DNA of 64,000 nucleotides, taken from Chamaelirium japonicum (taxonomy: Eukaryota > Streptophyta > Magnoliopsida > Liliales > Melanthiaceae). The notes under the pieces were generated by a model. It saw only the letters and a list, made by a program, of their open reading frames with translations, made no database searches and had not been told where the DNA came from. The stretch spans positions 61,187,173-61,251,172 of the forward strand of contig OX393551.1 of assembly GCA_947650365.1 (NCBI GenBank). Direction: 5' to 3'. Positions 13,856-25,518 of this stretch are shown piece after piece. How positions within the stretch are numbered: the first letter of the stretch is position 1; the number at the start of each line of letters is the position of its first letter. Both the position numbers and the translations under genes were made by a program.

Positions 13856-14679
13856 AATTCTAATTCATTCGTACGATCCATTCTATTTCATTCGTACGAT
13901 CCATTCTTACTAATTCATACGATCCATTCTAATTCATTCATACGATCCATTCTTATCCATTCATACGATCCATTCTAATTCATTCATACGATCCATTCTA
14001 ATTCATTCGCACGAACGTATCCATTCTAATTCATTCGTATAATCCACCCTAATTCCTTCGTATGATCCATTCTAATTCATTCGCACGAATGTATCCATTC
14101 TAATTCATTCGTACGATCCATTTGAATTCATTCATACGATCCATTCTAATTCCTAATACATTCTAATTCATTCGTACGATCCATTCGAATTAATTCGTAC
14201 GATGCATTCTAATTCATTCGTACGATCCATTCTATTTCATTCGTACGATCCATTCTTACTCATTCGTACGATCCATTCTAATTCATTCGCACGAATGTAT
14301 CCATTCTAATTCATTCGTACGATCCATTCTAATTCATTCACATGATCCATTCGAATTAATTTGTATGATCCATTCTAATTCATTCATACAATCCATTCTA
14401 ATTCTTTTGCACGAATGTATCCATTCTAATTCATTCGTACGATCCATTCTAATTCCTTCGTACGATCCATTCTAATTCCTTCGTACAATCTATTCTAATT
14501 CATTCCCATGAATGTATCCATTCTAATTCATACAAACGATCCATTCTAAATCATTCATACGATCCAATCTAATTCATTCATATGATCCATTCTAATTCAT
14601 TCGCACGAATGTATCCATTCTAATTCATTCGTACGATCCATTCTAATTTATTCGCACAATCCATTCTAATTCCTTCGTA
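13856..14679 (+). repeat. Satellite, plus-orientation stretch 7
   Basis: Plus-strand units starting at the GAATTC join, with a block C marker at 14044, the composite 40-bp unit at 14139 and an F/G boundary near 14503. It is a third, shortened copy of the 2.055-kb compound unit and ends at the same plus-to-minus junction. Confidence 0.92.
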
Positions 14680-15560
14680 CGAATGAATTAGAATGGATCG
14701 TATGAATGAATTAGAATAGATCGTGCGAATGTATTAGAATGAATTCACACGAATGAGTAAGAATGGATCGTACGAATGAAATAGAATGGATCATATGAAT
14801 GAATTAGAATGGATCGTGAGAATGAATTAGAATTGATCGTACGAATGAGTAAAAATGGATCGTACGAATGAATTAGAATGGATCCATTTGTGCGAATGAA
14901 TTAGAATGGATCGTATGAATGAATTAGAATGGATCGTGCGAATGAATTAGAATGGATCGTACGAATGACTTAGAATGGATCGTATGAATGAATTAGAATA
15001 GATCGTGCGAATGAATTAGAGTGGATCGTACGAATGAATAAGAATAGATCGTGCGAATGAATTAGAATGGATCGTACGAATTACTTAGAATGGATCGTGC
15101 GAAAGAGAATGGATCATACTAAGGAATTAGAATGGATCGTACGAAGGAATTAGAATGGATACATTCGTGGGAAATAGAATGGATCATACAAAATAGAATG
15201 GATCGTACAAAGGAATTAGAATGGATCGTGCGAAATAGAATGGATCGTACGAATGACTTAGAACGGATCGTGCGAAATAGAATGGATCGTACGAAGGAAT
15301 TAGAATGGATCGTACGAAGGAATTAGAATGGATCGTACGAATGAATTAGAATGGATACATTCGTGCAAAAGAATTAGAATGGATCATTTGAATGTATTAA
15401 AATGGATCGTGCGATTGAATTAGAATGGATCGTACGAATGAATTAGAATGGATACATTCGTGCGAATGAATTTGAATGGATCGTATGAATGAGTAAGAAT
15501 GGATCGTACGAATGAAATAGAATGGATACATTCGTGTGAATGAATTAGAATGGAACATGT
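14680..15560 (-). repeat. Satellite, inverted arm 4
   Basis: Fourth arm, with entry and exit as in arm 2 (exit GAACATGTTAATTCATTC) and a 19-bp-unit tract at about 15091-15290. The translated tract reads as a short repeat with TKELEW and is not a gene. Confidence 0.93.
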
Positions 15561-15919
15561 TAATTCATTCATACGATCCAATCTAATTCATTCGTACGAT
15601 CCAATCTAATTCATTCGTACAATCTATTCTAATTCATTCGTACGATCCGTTTTAACTTATTAGCACGATCGATTCTAATTCATTCGTACGATCCATTCTA
15701 TTTCATTCGTATGATCCATTCTTACTCATTCGTATGATCAATTCTAATTCTTTCATACGATCCATTCTAATTCATTTGTACGATCCATTCTAATTCATTC
15801 ATACGATCCATTCTAATTCATTCGTACGATCCATTCAAATTCATTCGCACGATCCATTCTAATTCATTCATACGATCCAATCTAATTCATTCATACAATC
15901 CATTCTAATTCTTTCGCAC

Positions 15920-15993
15920 GAATGTATCCATTCTAATTCATTCGTACGATCCACCCTAATTCCTTTGTATGATCCATTCTAATTCATTCGCAC
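15920..15993 (+). repeat. Higher-order block C (74 bp)
   Basis: One 28-bp unit and two 23-bp units. The diagnostic second unit reads CCACCCTAATTCC in place of the usual CCATTCTAATTC. The block is bounded on both sides by a GAATGTATCC start. A second exact-length copy is at 45183-45256. This block is the easiest marker of the higher-order cycle; copies of its marker lie near 401, 1892, 4477, 5800, 8253, 8669, 9792, 10368, 12421, 14044 and 18888 on the plus strand, and as GAATTAGGGTGG in minus-strand stretches. Confidence 0.9.
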
Positions 15994-16090
15994 GAATGTA
16001 TCCATTCTAATTCATTCGTACGATCCATTCGAATTCATTCATACGATCCATTCTAATTCATTCATACGATCCATTCTAATTCATTCGCAC
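15994..16090 (+). repeat. Higher-order block D (97 bp)
   Basis: One 28-bp unit and three 23-bp units. The second unit carries the marker CCATTCGAATTCATTC, where CTAATTC has become CGAATTC. It follows block C and precedes block E in most places on either strand, for example directly after 45256. Confidence 0.9.
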
Positions 16091-16256
16091 GAATGTATCC
16101 ATTCTAATTCATTCGTACGATCCATTCTAATTCATTTGCACAATCTATTCTAATTCATTCGTACGATCCATTCTAATTCATTCGCACGATCCATTCTAAT
16201 TCATTTGCACGATCCATTCTAATTCATTCATACAATCCATTCTAATTCTTTTGCAC
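16091..16256 (+). repeat. Higher-order block E (166 bp)
   Basis: One 28-bp unit and six 23-bp units. Typical unit endings in order are CGTAC, CGCAC, CGTAC, CGCAC, TTGCAC, CATAC and CTTTTGCAC. The third unit starts AATCTATTC rather than GATCCATTC, and the last unit starts AATCC. The block ends immediately before the next 28-bp unit. Confidence 0.88.
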
Positions 16257-16399
16257 AAATGTATCCATTCTAATTCCTTCGTACGATCCATTCTAATTCC
16301 TTCGTACGATCCATTCTAATTCCTTCGTATGATCCATTCTATTTCATTCGTATGATCCATTCTAATTCCTTCGTACGATCCATTCTAATTCATTCCCAA
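16257..16399 (+). repeat. Higher-order block F (143 bp)
   Basis: One 28-bp unit (here with its first G changed to A) and five 23-bp units. It is marked by repeated CCTTCGTAC endings, one TATTTC unit, and a last unit ending CATTCCCA(T/A). In minus-strand stretches the F/G boundary reads CATTCATGGGAATG. Confidence 0.88.
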
Positions 16400-16496
16400 G
16401 AATGCATCCATTCTAATTCATAGGTACGATCCATTCTAATTCATTTATACGATCCAATCTAATTCATTCATACGATCCATTCTAATTCATTCGCGC
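16400..16496 (+). repeat. Higher-order block G (97 bp)
   Basis: One 28-bp unit whose end is normally CATACGTAC (here CATAGGTAC), followed by three 23-bp units. The third unit starts GATCCAATC. It closes the cycle and is followed by a block of type A or a longer A-like block. Confidence 0.88.
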
Positions 16497-17708
16497 GAAT
16501 GTATCTAGTCTAATTCATTCGTACGATCCATTCTAAATCATTCACACAATCTATTCTAATTCATTCGTATGATCCATTCTAATTCATTAGCACGATCCAT
16601 TCTAATTCATTCGTACGATCCATTCTATTTCATTCGTACGATCCATTCTTACTCATTCGTACGATCCATTCTATTTCATTCGTGTGATCGATTCTTACTC
16701 ATTCCTACGATCCATTCTAATTCATTCATACGATCCATTCTAATCCATTCATACGATCCATTCTAATTCATTCATACGATCCATTCTAATTCATTCATAC
16801 AATCCATTCTAATTCTTTCGCACGAACTTATCCATTCTAATGCATTCGTAAAATCCACCCTAATTCCTTCGTATGATCCATTCTAATTCATTCGCACGAA
16901 TGTATCCATTCTAATTCATTCGTACGATCCATTCAAATTCATTCATACGATCCATTCTAATTCCTAATACATTCTAATTCATTCGTACGATCCATTCGAA
17001 TTCATTCGTACGATACATTCTAATTCATTCGTACGATCCATTCTATTTCATTCGTACGATCCATTCTTACTCATTCGTACGATCCATACTAATTCATTCG
17101 CACGAATGTATCCATTCTAATTCATTCGTACGATCCATTCTAATTCATTCGCATGATCCATTCTAATTCATTCATACGATCCATTCTAATTCATTCGTAC
17201 GATCCATTCTTACTCATTCGTACGATCTATTCTAATTCATTCGCACGAATGTACCCATTCTAATTCATTCGTACGATCCATTCTTACTCATTCGTATAAT
17301 CCATTCTAATTCATTCGCACGAATGTATCCATTCTAATTCATTCATACGATCCATTCGAATTCATTCATACGATGCATTCTAATTCATTCGCACGATCTA
17401 TTCTAATTCATTTGTACGATCCATTGTAATTCACTCATACAATCCATTCTAATTCTTTTGCACGAATGTATCCATTCTAATTCATTCGTACGATCCATTC
17501 TAATTCCTTCGTACGATCCATTCTAATTCATTCCCATGAATGTATCCATTCAAATTCATACGTACGATCCATTCTAAATCATTCATACGATCTAATCTAA
17601 TTTATTCATACGATCCATTCTAATTCATTCTCACGAATGTATAGATTCTAATTCATTCGTACGATCCATTCTAATTCATTTGCACAATCCATTCTAATTC
17701 CTTCGTAC

Positions 17709-18680
17709 GAATGAATTAGAATGGATCGTATGAATGAATTAGAATGGATCGTGCGAATGAATTAGAATGGATCGTGCGAATGAATTAGAATGAATTCGCA
17801 CGAATGAGTAAGAATGGATCGTACGAATGAAATAGAATGGAACATATGAATGAATTAGAATGGATCGTGCGAATTAATTAGAATGGATCGTACGAATGAG
17901 TAAGAATGGATCGTACGAATGAAATAGAATTGATCGTACGAATGAATTAGAATGAATCCATTTGTATGAAAGAATTAGAATGGATTGTATGAATGAATTT
18001 GAATGAATCGTATGAATAAATTAGAATGGATCGTGCGAATGAATTAGAAAGGATCGTACGAATGAATTAGAATGGATCGTACGAATGAATTAGAATAGCT
18101 CGTATGAATGAATTAGAATAGACCAAGCGAATGAATTAGAGTGGATCATACGAATGAATAAGAATAGATCGTGTGAATGAATTAGAATGGATCGTACGAA
18201 TGACTTAGAATGGATCGTGCGAAAGAGAATGGATCGTACGAAGGAATTAGAATGGATCGTATGAAGGAATTAGAATGGATGCATTCGTGAGATGTAGAAT
18301 GGATCGTACGAAATAGAATGGATCGTACAAAGGAATTAGAATGGATCGTGTGAAATAGAATGGATCGTACAAATGACTTAGAATGGATCGTGCGAAATAG
18401 AATGGATCGTACGAAGGAATTAGAATGGATTGTACGAAGGAATTAGAATGGATCGTATAAATGAATTAGAATGGATACATTTGTGCAAAAGAATTAGAAT
18501 GGATCGTTTGAATGAATTAGAATAGATTGCGCGAATGAATTAGAATGGATCGTATGAATGAATTAGAATGGATACATTCGTGCGAATGAATTAGAATGGA
18601 TCGTACGAATGAGTAAGAATGGATCGTACGAATGAAATAGAATGGATACATTCATGCGAATGAATTAGAATGGATGTGCT
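17709..18680 (-). repeat. Satellite, inverted arm 5
   Basis: Fifth and longest arm of the series. It has a 19-bp-unit tract at about 18211-18410 and a diverged exit (GGATGTGCTTATTCATTC). Confidence 0.93.
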
Positions 18681-19757
18681 TATTCATTCATACGATCCAT
18701 TCTAATTCATTCGTACGATCCATTCTAATTCATTCGCACAATCTATTCAAATTCTTTCGTATGATCCATTCTAATTCAATCGTACGATCCATTCTAATTC
18801 ATTTGCACGATCTATTCTAATTCATTCATACAATCCAATCAAATTCTTTCGCACGAATGTATCCATTCTAATTCATTCGTACGATCCACCCTAATTCCTT
18901 CTTTTGATCCATTCTAATTCATTCGTAGGATCCATTCTAATTCATTAGCACGATCCATTCTAATTCATTCGTACGATCCATTCTAATTCATTCGTACGAT
19001 CCATTCTATTTCATTCGTACGATCCATTCTAATTCATTCGCACAATCTATTCTAATTCATTCGCACGATCCATTCTAATTCATTCATACGATCCATTCTA
19101 ATTCATCCATTCAATTCATCCTAATTCATACGATCCATTCTAATTCATTCACACGATCCATTCTAATTCATTCGTACGATCCATTCTAATTCATTCGTAC
19201 GATCCATTCTAATTCATTCGCACGATCCATTCTAATTCATTCATTCGATCCATTCTAATTCATTCGCACGAACGTATCCATTCTAATTCATTCGTACGAT
19301 CCACCATAATTCCTTCGTATGAGCCATTCTAATTCATTCGCACGAATATATCCATTCTAATTCATTCGTACGATCCATTCGAATTCATTCATACGATCCA
19401 TTCTAATTCATTCATACGATCCATTCTAATTTATTCGTACGATCCATTCTAATTCATTCGCACGAATGTATCCATTCTAATTCATTCACATGATCCATTC
19501 TAATTCATTCGCACGATCCATTCTAATTCATTCATACAATCCATTCTAATTCTTTCGCACGAATGTATCCATTCTAATTCATTCGTACGATCCACCGTAA
19601 TTCCTTCGTATGATCCATTCTAATTCATTCGCATGATCCATTCTTATTCATTCATACGCTTCATTCTAATTCATTCGCACGATCCATTCTAATTATTTCA
19701 TACGATCCATTCAAATTCATTCATACAATCCATTCCAATTCTTTCGCACGAATGTAT
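18681..19757 (+). repeat. Satellite, plus-orientation stretch 9
   Basis: Plus-strand units with C-like markers at about 18888, 19302 (changed to CCACCATAATTCC) and 19590 (changed to CCACCGTAATTCC). It ends inside a 28-bp unit start, CACGAATGTATCGTAC, where the right half is already minus-strand. Confidence 0.92.
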
Positions 19758-20396
19758 CGTACAAATAAGAACGGATCGTACGAATGAATTAGGATGGATA
19801 CATTCGTGCGAATGAATTAGAATGGATCGTACGAATGAGTAAGAAAGGATCGTACGAATGAAATAGAATGGATCGTACGAATGAATTAGAATGGATCGTG
19901 CTAATGAATTAGAATCGATCGTAGGAATGAATAAGAATAGATTGTGCGAATGAATTAGAATGGATCGTATGAATGAATTAGAATGGATACATTCGTGCGA
20001 ATGAATTAGAATGGATCGTATAAATGAATTAGAATGGATCATATGAATGAATTAGAATGGATCGTACGAATGGAATAGAATGGATCGTATGAATGAATTA
20101 GAATGGACCGTACGAATGAGTAAGAATGGATCGTACGAATGAATTAGAATGCATCGTACGAAGGAATTAGAATGGATCTTATGAATGAATTAGAATGGAT
20201 CGTATGAATGAATTAGAATGGATCGTGCGAATGAATTAGAATGGATCGTACGAATGAATTAGAATGGATACATTCATGCGAAATAATTAGAATGGATTGT
20301 ATGAATAAATTAAAATGGATCGTACGAATGAATTAGAATGGATCGTATGAATGAATTAGAATGGATCGTGCGAATGAATTAGAATGGATCGTACGA
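19758..20396 (-). repeat. Satellite, inverted stretch
   Basis: Minus-strand units with block A markers in order (GAGTAAG, GAAATAG, GTGCTAATG). It ends GATCGTACGAAATTCATTC. The open frame at 19698-20042 on the minus strand is only the 23-residue translation of the repeat. Confidence 0.92.
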
Positions 20397-21451
20397 AATT
20401 CATTCATACGAACCATTCTAATTCATTCGCACGATCCATTCTAATTCATTCATACGATCCATTCTAATTCATTCGTACGATCCATTCTAATTCATTCGCA
20501 CGATCCATTGTAATTCATTCATACGATCCATTCGAATTCATTCATACAATCCATTCTAATTCTTTCGTACGAATGTATCTTTTCTAATTCATTCATACAA
20601 TCCATTCTAATTCTTTCGCATGAATGTATCCATTCTAATTCATTCGTGCGATCCATTCTATTTTATTCGCACAATCTATTCTAATTCATTCGTACGATCT
20701 ATTCTAATTCCTTCGTACGATCCATTCTAATTCCTTCGTACGATCCATTCTAATTCCTTCGAACGATGTATTCTATTTCATTCGTATGATACATTCTAAT
20801 TCCTTCGTACGATCCATTCTAATTCATTCCCATGAATGTATCCATTCTAATTCATACGTACGATCCATTCTAATTCATTCATATGATCCAATCTAATTCA
20901 TTCATACGATCCATTCTAATTCATTCGCATAAATGTATCCATTCTAATTCATTCGCACGAATGTATCAATTCTAATTCATTCGCACGATCCATTGTAATT
21001 CATTCATACAATCCATTCTAATACTTTTGCACGAATGTATCCATTCGAATTCATACGTACGATCCATTCTAATTCATTCATACAATCCAATCTAATTCAT
21101 TCATACGATCCATTCTAATTCATTCGCACGAATGTATCCATTCTAATTAATTCGTACGATCCATTCTAATTCATTCGCACAATCTATTCTAATTCATTCG
21201 CACGATCCAATCTAATTCATTCGCACGATCCATTCTAATTCATTCGTACGATCCATTCTATTTTATTCGTACGATCCATTCTTACTCATTCGTACGATCC
21301 ATTCTAATTCATTCGCACGAATGTATCCATTCTAATTCATTCGTACGATCCATTCTAATTCATTCGCACGATCCATTCTAATTCATTCATACGATCCATT
21401 CTAATTCATTCCTACGATCCATTCTAATTCATTCGCACGATCCATTCTAAT
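20397..21451 (+). repeat. Satellite, plus-orientation stretch 10
   Basis: Plus-strand units with an F/G boundary near 20828 and a full set of block A markers around 21145-21310. It ends at TAATGAATTCGAATAG. Confidence 0.92.
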
Positions 21452-22712
21452 GAATTCGAATAGATCATACGTACGAATGAATTAGAATGGATCGTACGAT
21501 TGAATTAGATTGGATCGTACGAAGGAATTAGAATGGATTGTGCGAATGAATTACAATGGATCGTACGAATGAATTAGAATGGATAGTATGAATGAATTAG
21601 AATGGATCGTGTGAATGAAATTGAATGGATCGTACGAATGAATTAGAATGGATACATTCGTGCAAAAGAATTAGAATGGATTGTATGAATGAATTAGAAT
21701 GGATCGTACAAATGAATTAGAAAGGTTCGTGCGAATGAATTAGAATGGATCGTACGAATGAATTAGAATAGATTGTGCAAATGAATTAGAATGGATCGTA
21801 CGAATGAATTAGAATGGATACATTCGTGCGAATGAATTAGAATGGATCGTACGAATGAGTAAGAATGGATCATATGAATGAATTAGATTGGATCGTGCGA
21901 ATGAATTACAATGGATCGTACGAATGAATTAGAATGGATCGTATGAATGTATTAGAACGGATCGTATGAATGATCATATGAATGAATTAGAATGGATCGC
22001 ACAATGGATCGTATGAATGAATTCGAATGGATCGTACGAATGAATTAGAATGAATTAGAATAGATCGTAAGAATGAATAAGAATGGATATTTTCGTGCGA
22101 AGGAATTAGAATGGATCGTACGAATGGATCGTACGTAGGAATTAGAATGAATTAGAATGGATATATCCGTGCATATGAATTAGAATGGATCGTACGAATG
22201 AATTAGAATGGATTCATTCGTTCGAATGAATTAGAATGGATCGTATGAATGAATTAGAATGAATTAGCATGGATTGTGCTAATGAATTAGAATGGATCGT
22301 ATGAATGAATTAGAATGGATCGTATGAATGAATTAGACTGGATCGTGCGAATGAATTAGAGTGGATCGTACGAATGAATTAGAATGGATACATTCGTGCG
22401 AATGAATTAGAATCGATCATACGAATGAGTAAGAATGGATCGTACGTATGAAATAGAATGGATCGTACGAATGAATTAGAATGGATCGTGCTAATGAATT
22501 AGAATGGATCGTACGAATGAATTGGAATAGATTATGCGAATGAATTAGACTGGATCGTATGAACGAATTAGAATTGATACATTCGTGCGAAGGAATTAGA
22601 ATGGATCATACGAAAGAATTAGAATGAATTAGAATGGATACATTCGTGCGAATGAATTAGAATGGATCGTGCGAATGAATTAGAATGGATCGTATGAATG
22701 AATTAGAATGGA

Positions 22713-22746
22713 TTCATTCGTACGATCCATTCTTACTCATTCGTAC
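22713..22746 (+). repeat. Plus-strand micro-island, copy 1
   Basis: One and a half plus-strand units inside minus-strand DNA. It is entered at GGATTCATTCGTAC, carries a TTACTC unit and leaves at CATTCGTACGAATG. A near-identical island is at 25485-25518. Confidence 0.88.
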
Positions 22747-24113
22747 GAATGAATTAGAATGGATCATACGAATGAAATAGAATGGATTGTACGAAGGAAT
22801 TAGAAAGGTTCTTTTGAAGGAATTAGAATGGATCGTACGAAGGAATTAGAATGATCGTACGAATGAATTAGAATGGAAACATTCGTGCAAAAGAATTAGA
22901 ATGGATTGTATGAATGAATTAGAATGGATCGTGCAAATGAATTAGAATGGATCGTGCGAATGAATTAGAATGGATCGTACGAATGAATTAGAATGGATCG
23001 TACGAATGAATTAGAAGAGATTGTGCGAATGAATTAGAATGGATCGTACGAATGAATTAGAATGGATACATTTGTGCGAATGAATTAGAATGGATCGTAT
23101 GAATGAAATAGAATGGATCGTACGAATTAGAATGGATCGTGCGAATGAATTAGAATGGATCGCGCGAATGAATTGGAATGGATCGTACGAATGAATTAGA
23201 AGAGATTGTGCGAATGAATTAGAATGGATCGTATGAATGAATTAGAATGGATACATTCATGCGAATGAATTGGAATGGATTGTATGAATGATATAGAACG
23301 GATCGCATGAATTAGAATGGATCGTGCGAATGAATTAGAATGGATCGTACGATTGAATTAGAAGAGAATGTGCGAATGAATTAGAATGGATCGTACAAAT
23401 GAATTAGAATGGATACATTCGTGCGAATGAATTAGAATGGATCGTATGAATGATATAGAATGGATCGTATGAATGAATTCGAATAGATCGTACGACTGAA
23501 TTAGAATGGATACATTCGTGCGAATGAATTAGAATGGATCATACAAAGGAATTTGGGTGGATCGTACGAATGAATTAGAATGGATACATTCGTGCGAAAG
23601 AATTAGAATGGATTTTATGAATGAATTAGAATGTATCGTACGAATGAATTAGAATGGATCGTGCGAATAAATATTAATGGATCGTACGAATGAATTAGAA
23701 TGGATCGTACGAATGAATTAGAATGGATACATTCGTGCGAATGAATTAGAATGGATCGTATAAATGAAATAGAATAGATTGTGCGAATGAATTAGAATGG
23801 ATATTAGAATGAATTAGAATGGATCGTATGAATGAATTAGAATGGATCGTGCGAATGAATTAGAATGGATCGTACGAATGAATTAGAATGGATTGTATGA
23901 ATGAATTCGAATGGATCATTTGATTGAAAAAGAATGGATACATTCATGCGAATGAATTAGAATGGATCATACGAAGGAATTAGGGTGGATCGTACGAATA
24001 AATTAGAATGGATCGTACGAATGAATTAGAATGGATACATTTGTGCGAATGAATTAGAATGGATCGTATGAATAAGTAAGAATGGATCGTACGAACGAAA
24101 TAGACTAGTTGGA

Positions 24114-24133
24114 TCGATCCATTCTAATTCATT
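24114..24133 (+). repeat. Tiny plus-strand insert beside GACTAGTTGG
   Basis: Less than one unit in plus orientation. It is preceded by the non-consensus word GACTAGTTGGATCGATCC and followed by a return to minus strand at CATTGGATCG. It looks like a small repair scar. Confidence 0.75.
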
Positions 24134-25484
24134 GGATCGTATGAATGAATTAGAATGGATCGTGCGAATGAATTAGAATGGATCGTACGAATGAATTAGA
24201 ATGGATACATTCATGCGAATGAATTAGAATGGATCGTGCTAATGAATTAGAATGGATCGTACGAATGAATTAGAGTAGATTGTGCAAATGAATTAGATTG
24301 GATCGTACGAATGAATTTGAATGGATACATTCGTGCGAATAAATTAGAATGGATCGTATGAATGAATTAGATTGGATCCTTTGAATGAATTAGAATGGAT
24401 CGTACGTATGAATTCAAATGGATACATTCATGGGAATTAATTAGAATGGATCGTACGAAAGAACTAGAATGGATCATACGAATGAAATAGAATGGATCGT
24501 ACGAAGGAATTAGAATGGATCGTACGAATGAATTAGAATGGATACATTCATGCAAAAGAATTAGAATGGATTGTATGAATGAATTAGAATGGATCTTGCA
24601 AATGAATTAGAATGGATCGTGCGAATGAATTAGAATGGATTGTCCGAATGAATTAGAATAGATTGTGCGAATGAATTAGAATGGATCGTACGAATGAATT
24701 AGAATGGATACATTCGTGCGAATGAATTAGAATGGATAGTATGAATGAATTAGAATGGATCGTATGAATGATCGTATGAATGAATTGGAATGGATCGCAC
24801 AATGGATCGTATGAATGAATTCGAATTGATCGTACGAATGAATTAGAATGAATTAGAATGGATATTTTCGTGCGAAGGAATTAGAATGGATCGTACGAAT
24901 GGATCGTACGAAGGAATTAGAATGAATTAGAATGGATACATTCATGTGAATGAATTAGAATGGATCGTACAAATGAATTAGAATGGTTACATTCGTACGA
25001 ATGAATAAGAATGGATCGTATGAATGAATTAGAATGAATTAGAATGGATTGTGCTAATGAATTAGAATGGATCGTATGAATGAATTAGAATGGATCGTAT
25101 GAATGAATTAGAATGGATCGTGCGAATGAATTAGAATGGATCGTACGAATAAATTAGGATGGATACATTCGTGCGAGTGAATTAAAATCGATCGTACGAA
25201 TGAGTAAGAATGGATCGTAGGAATGAATTATAATGGATCGTGCTAATGAATTAGAATGGATCGTACGAATGAATTAGAATAGATTGTGTGAATGAATTAG
25301 AATGGATCGTATGAATGAATTAGAATGGATACATTCGTGCGAAGAAATTAGAATGGATCGTACGAATGGATCATACGAAGGAATTAGAATGAATTAGAAT
25401 GGATACATTCGTGCGAATGAATTAGAATGGATCCTGCGAATGAATTAGAATAGAGCGTATGAATAAATTAGAATGAATTAGAAT

Positions 25485-25518
25485 GGATTCATTCGTACGA
25501 TCCATTCCTACTCATTCG
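25485..25518 (+). repeat. Plus-strand micro-island, copy 2
   Basis: Same junctions as the island at 22713 with one changed base in the TTACTC unit (CTACTC). The offset between copies is 2772 bp, so the surrounding minus-strand DNA was probably duplicated with it. Confidence 0.88.

Larger units (their letters stand above)
15561..17708 (+). repeat. Satellite, plus-orientation stretch 8
   Basis: Plus-strand units with the clearest C-D-E-F-G run (15920-16496), the composite 40-bp unit at 16949 and an F/G boundary near 17537. It ends at the ATTCGTACGAAT junction. Confidence 0.93.

Noticed and set aside
15132-15326. 64-codon frame with repeated TKELEW
   Set aside because: It is the translation of the 19-bp and 23-bp units of arm 4, where 19 + 23 = 42 bp keeps frame. 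Not a coiled-coil protein gene.
19698-20042. 114-codon open frame on the minus strand
   Set aside because: Because 23 is not divisible by 3, three units translate into a 23-residue repeat (IHSNSFVRSILIHS type) that often lacks stops. This frame is purely that repeat, crosses a strand switch and has no non-repeat domain.
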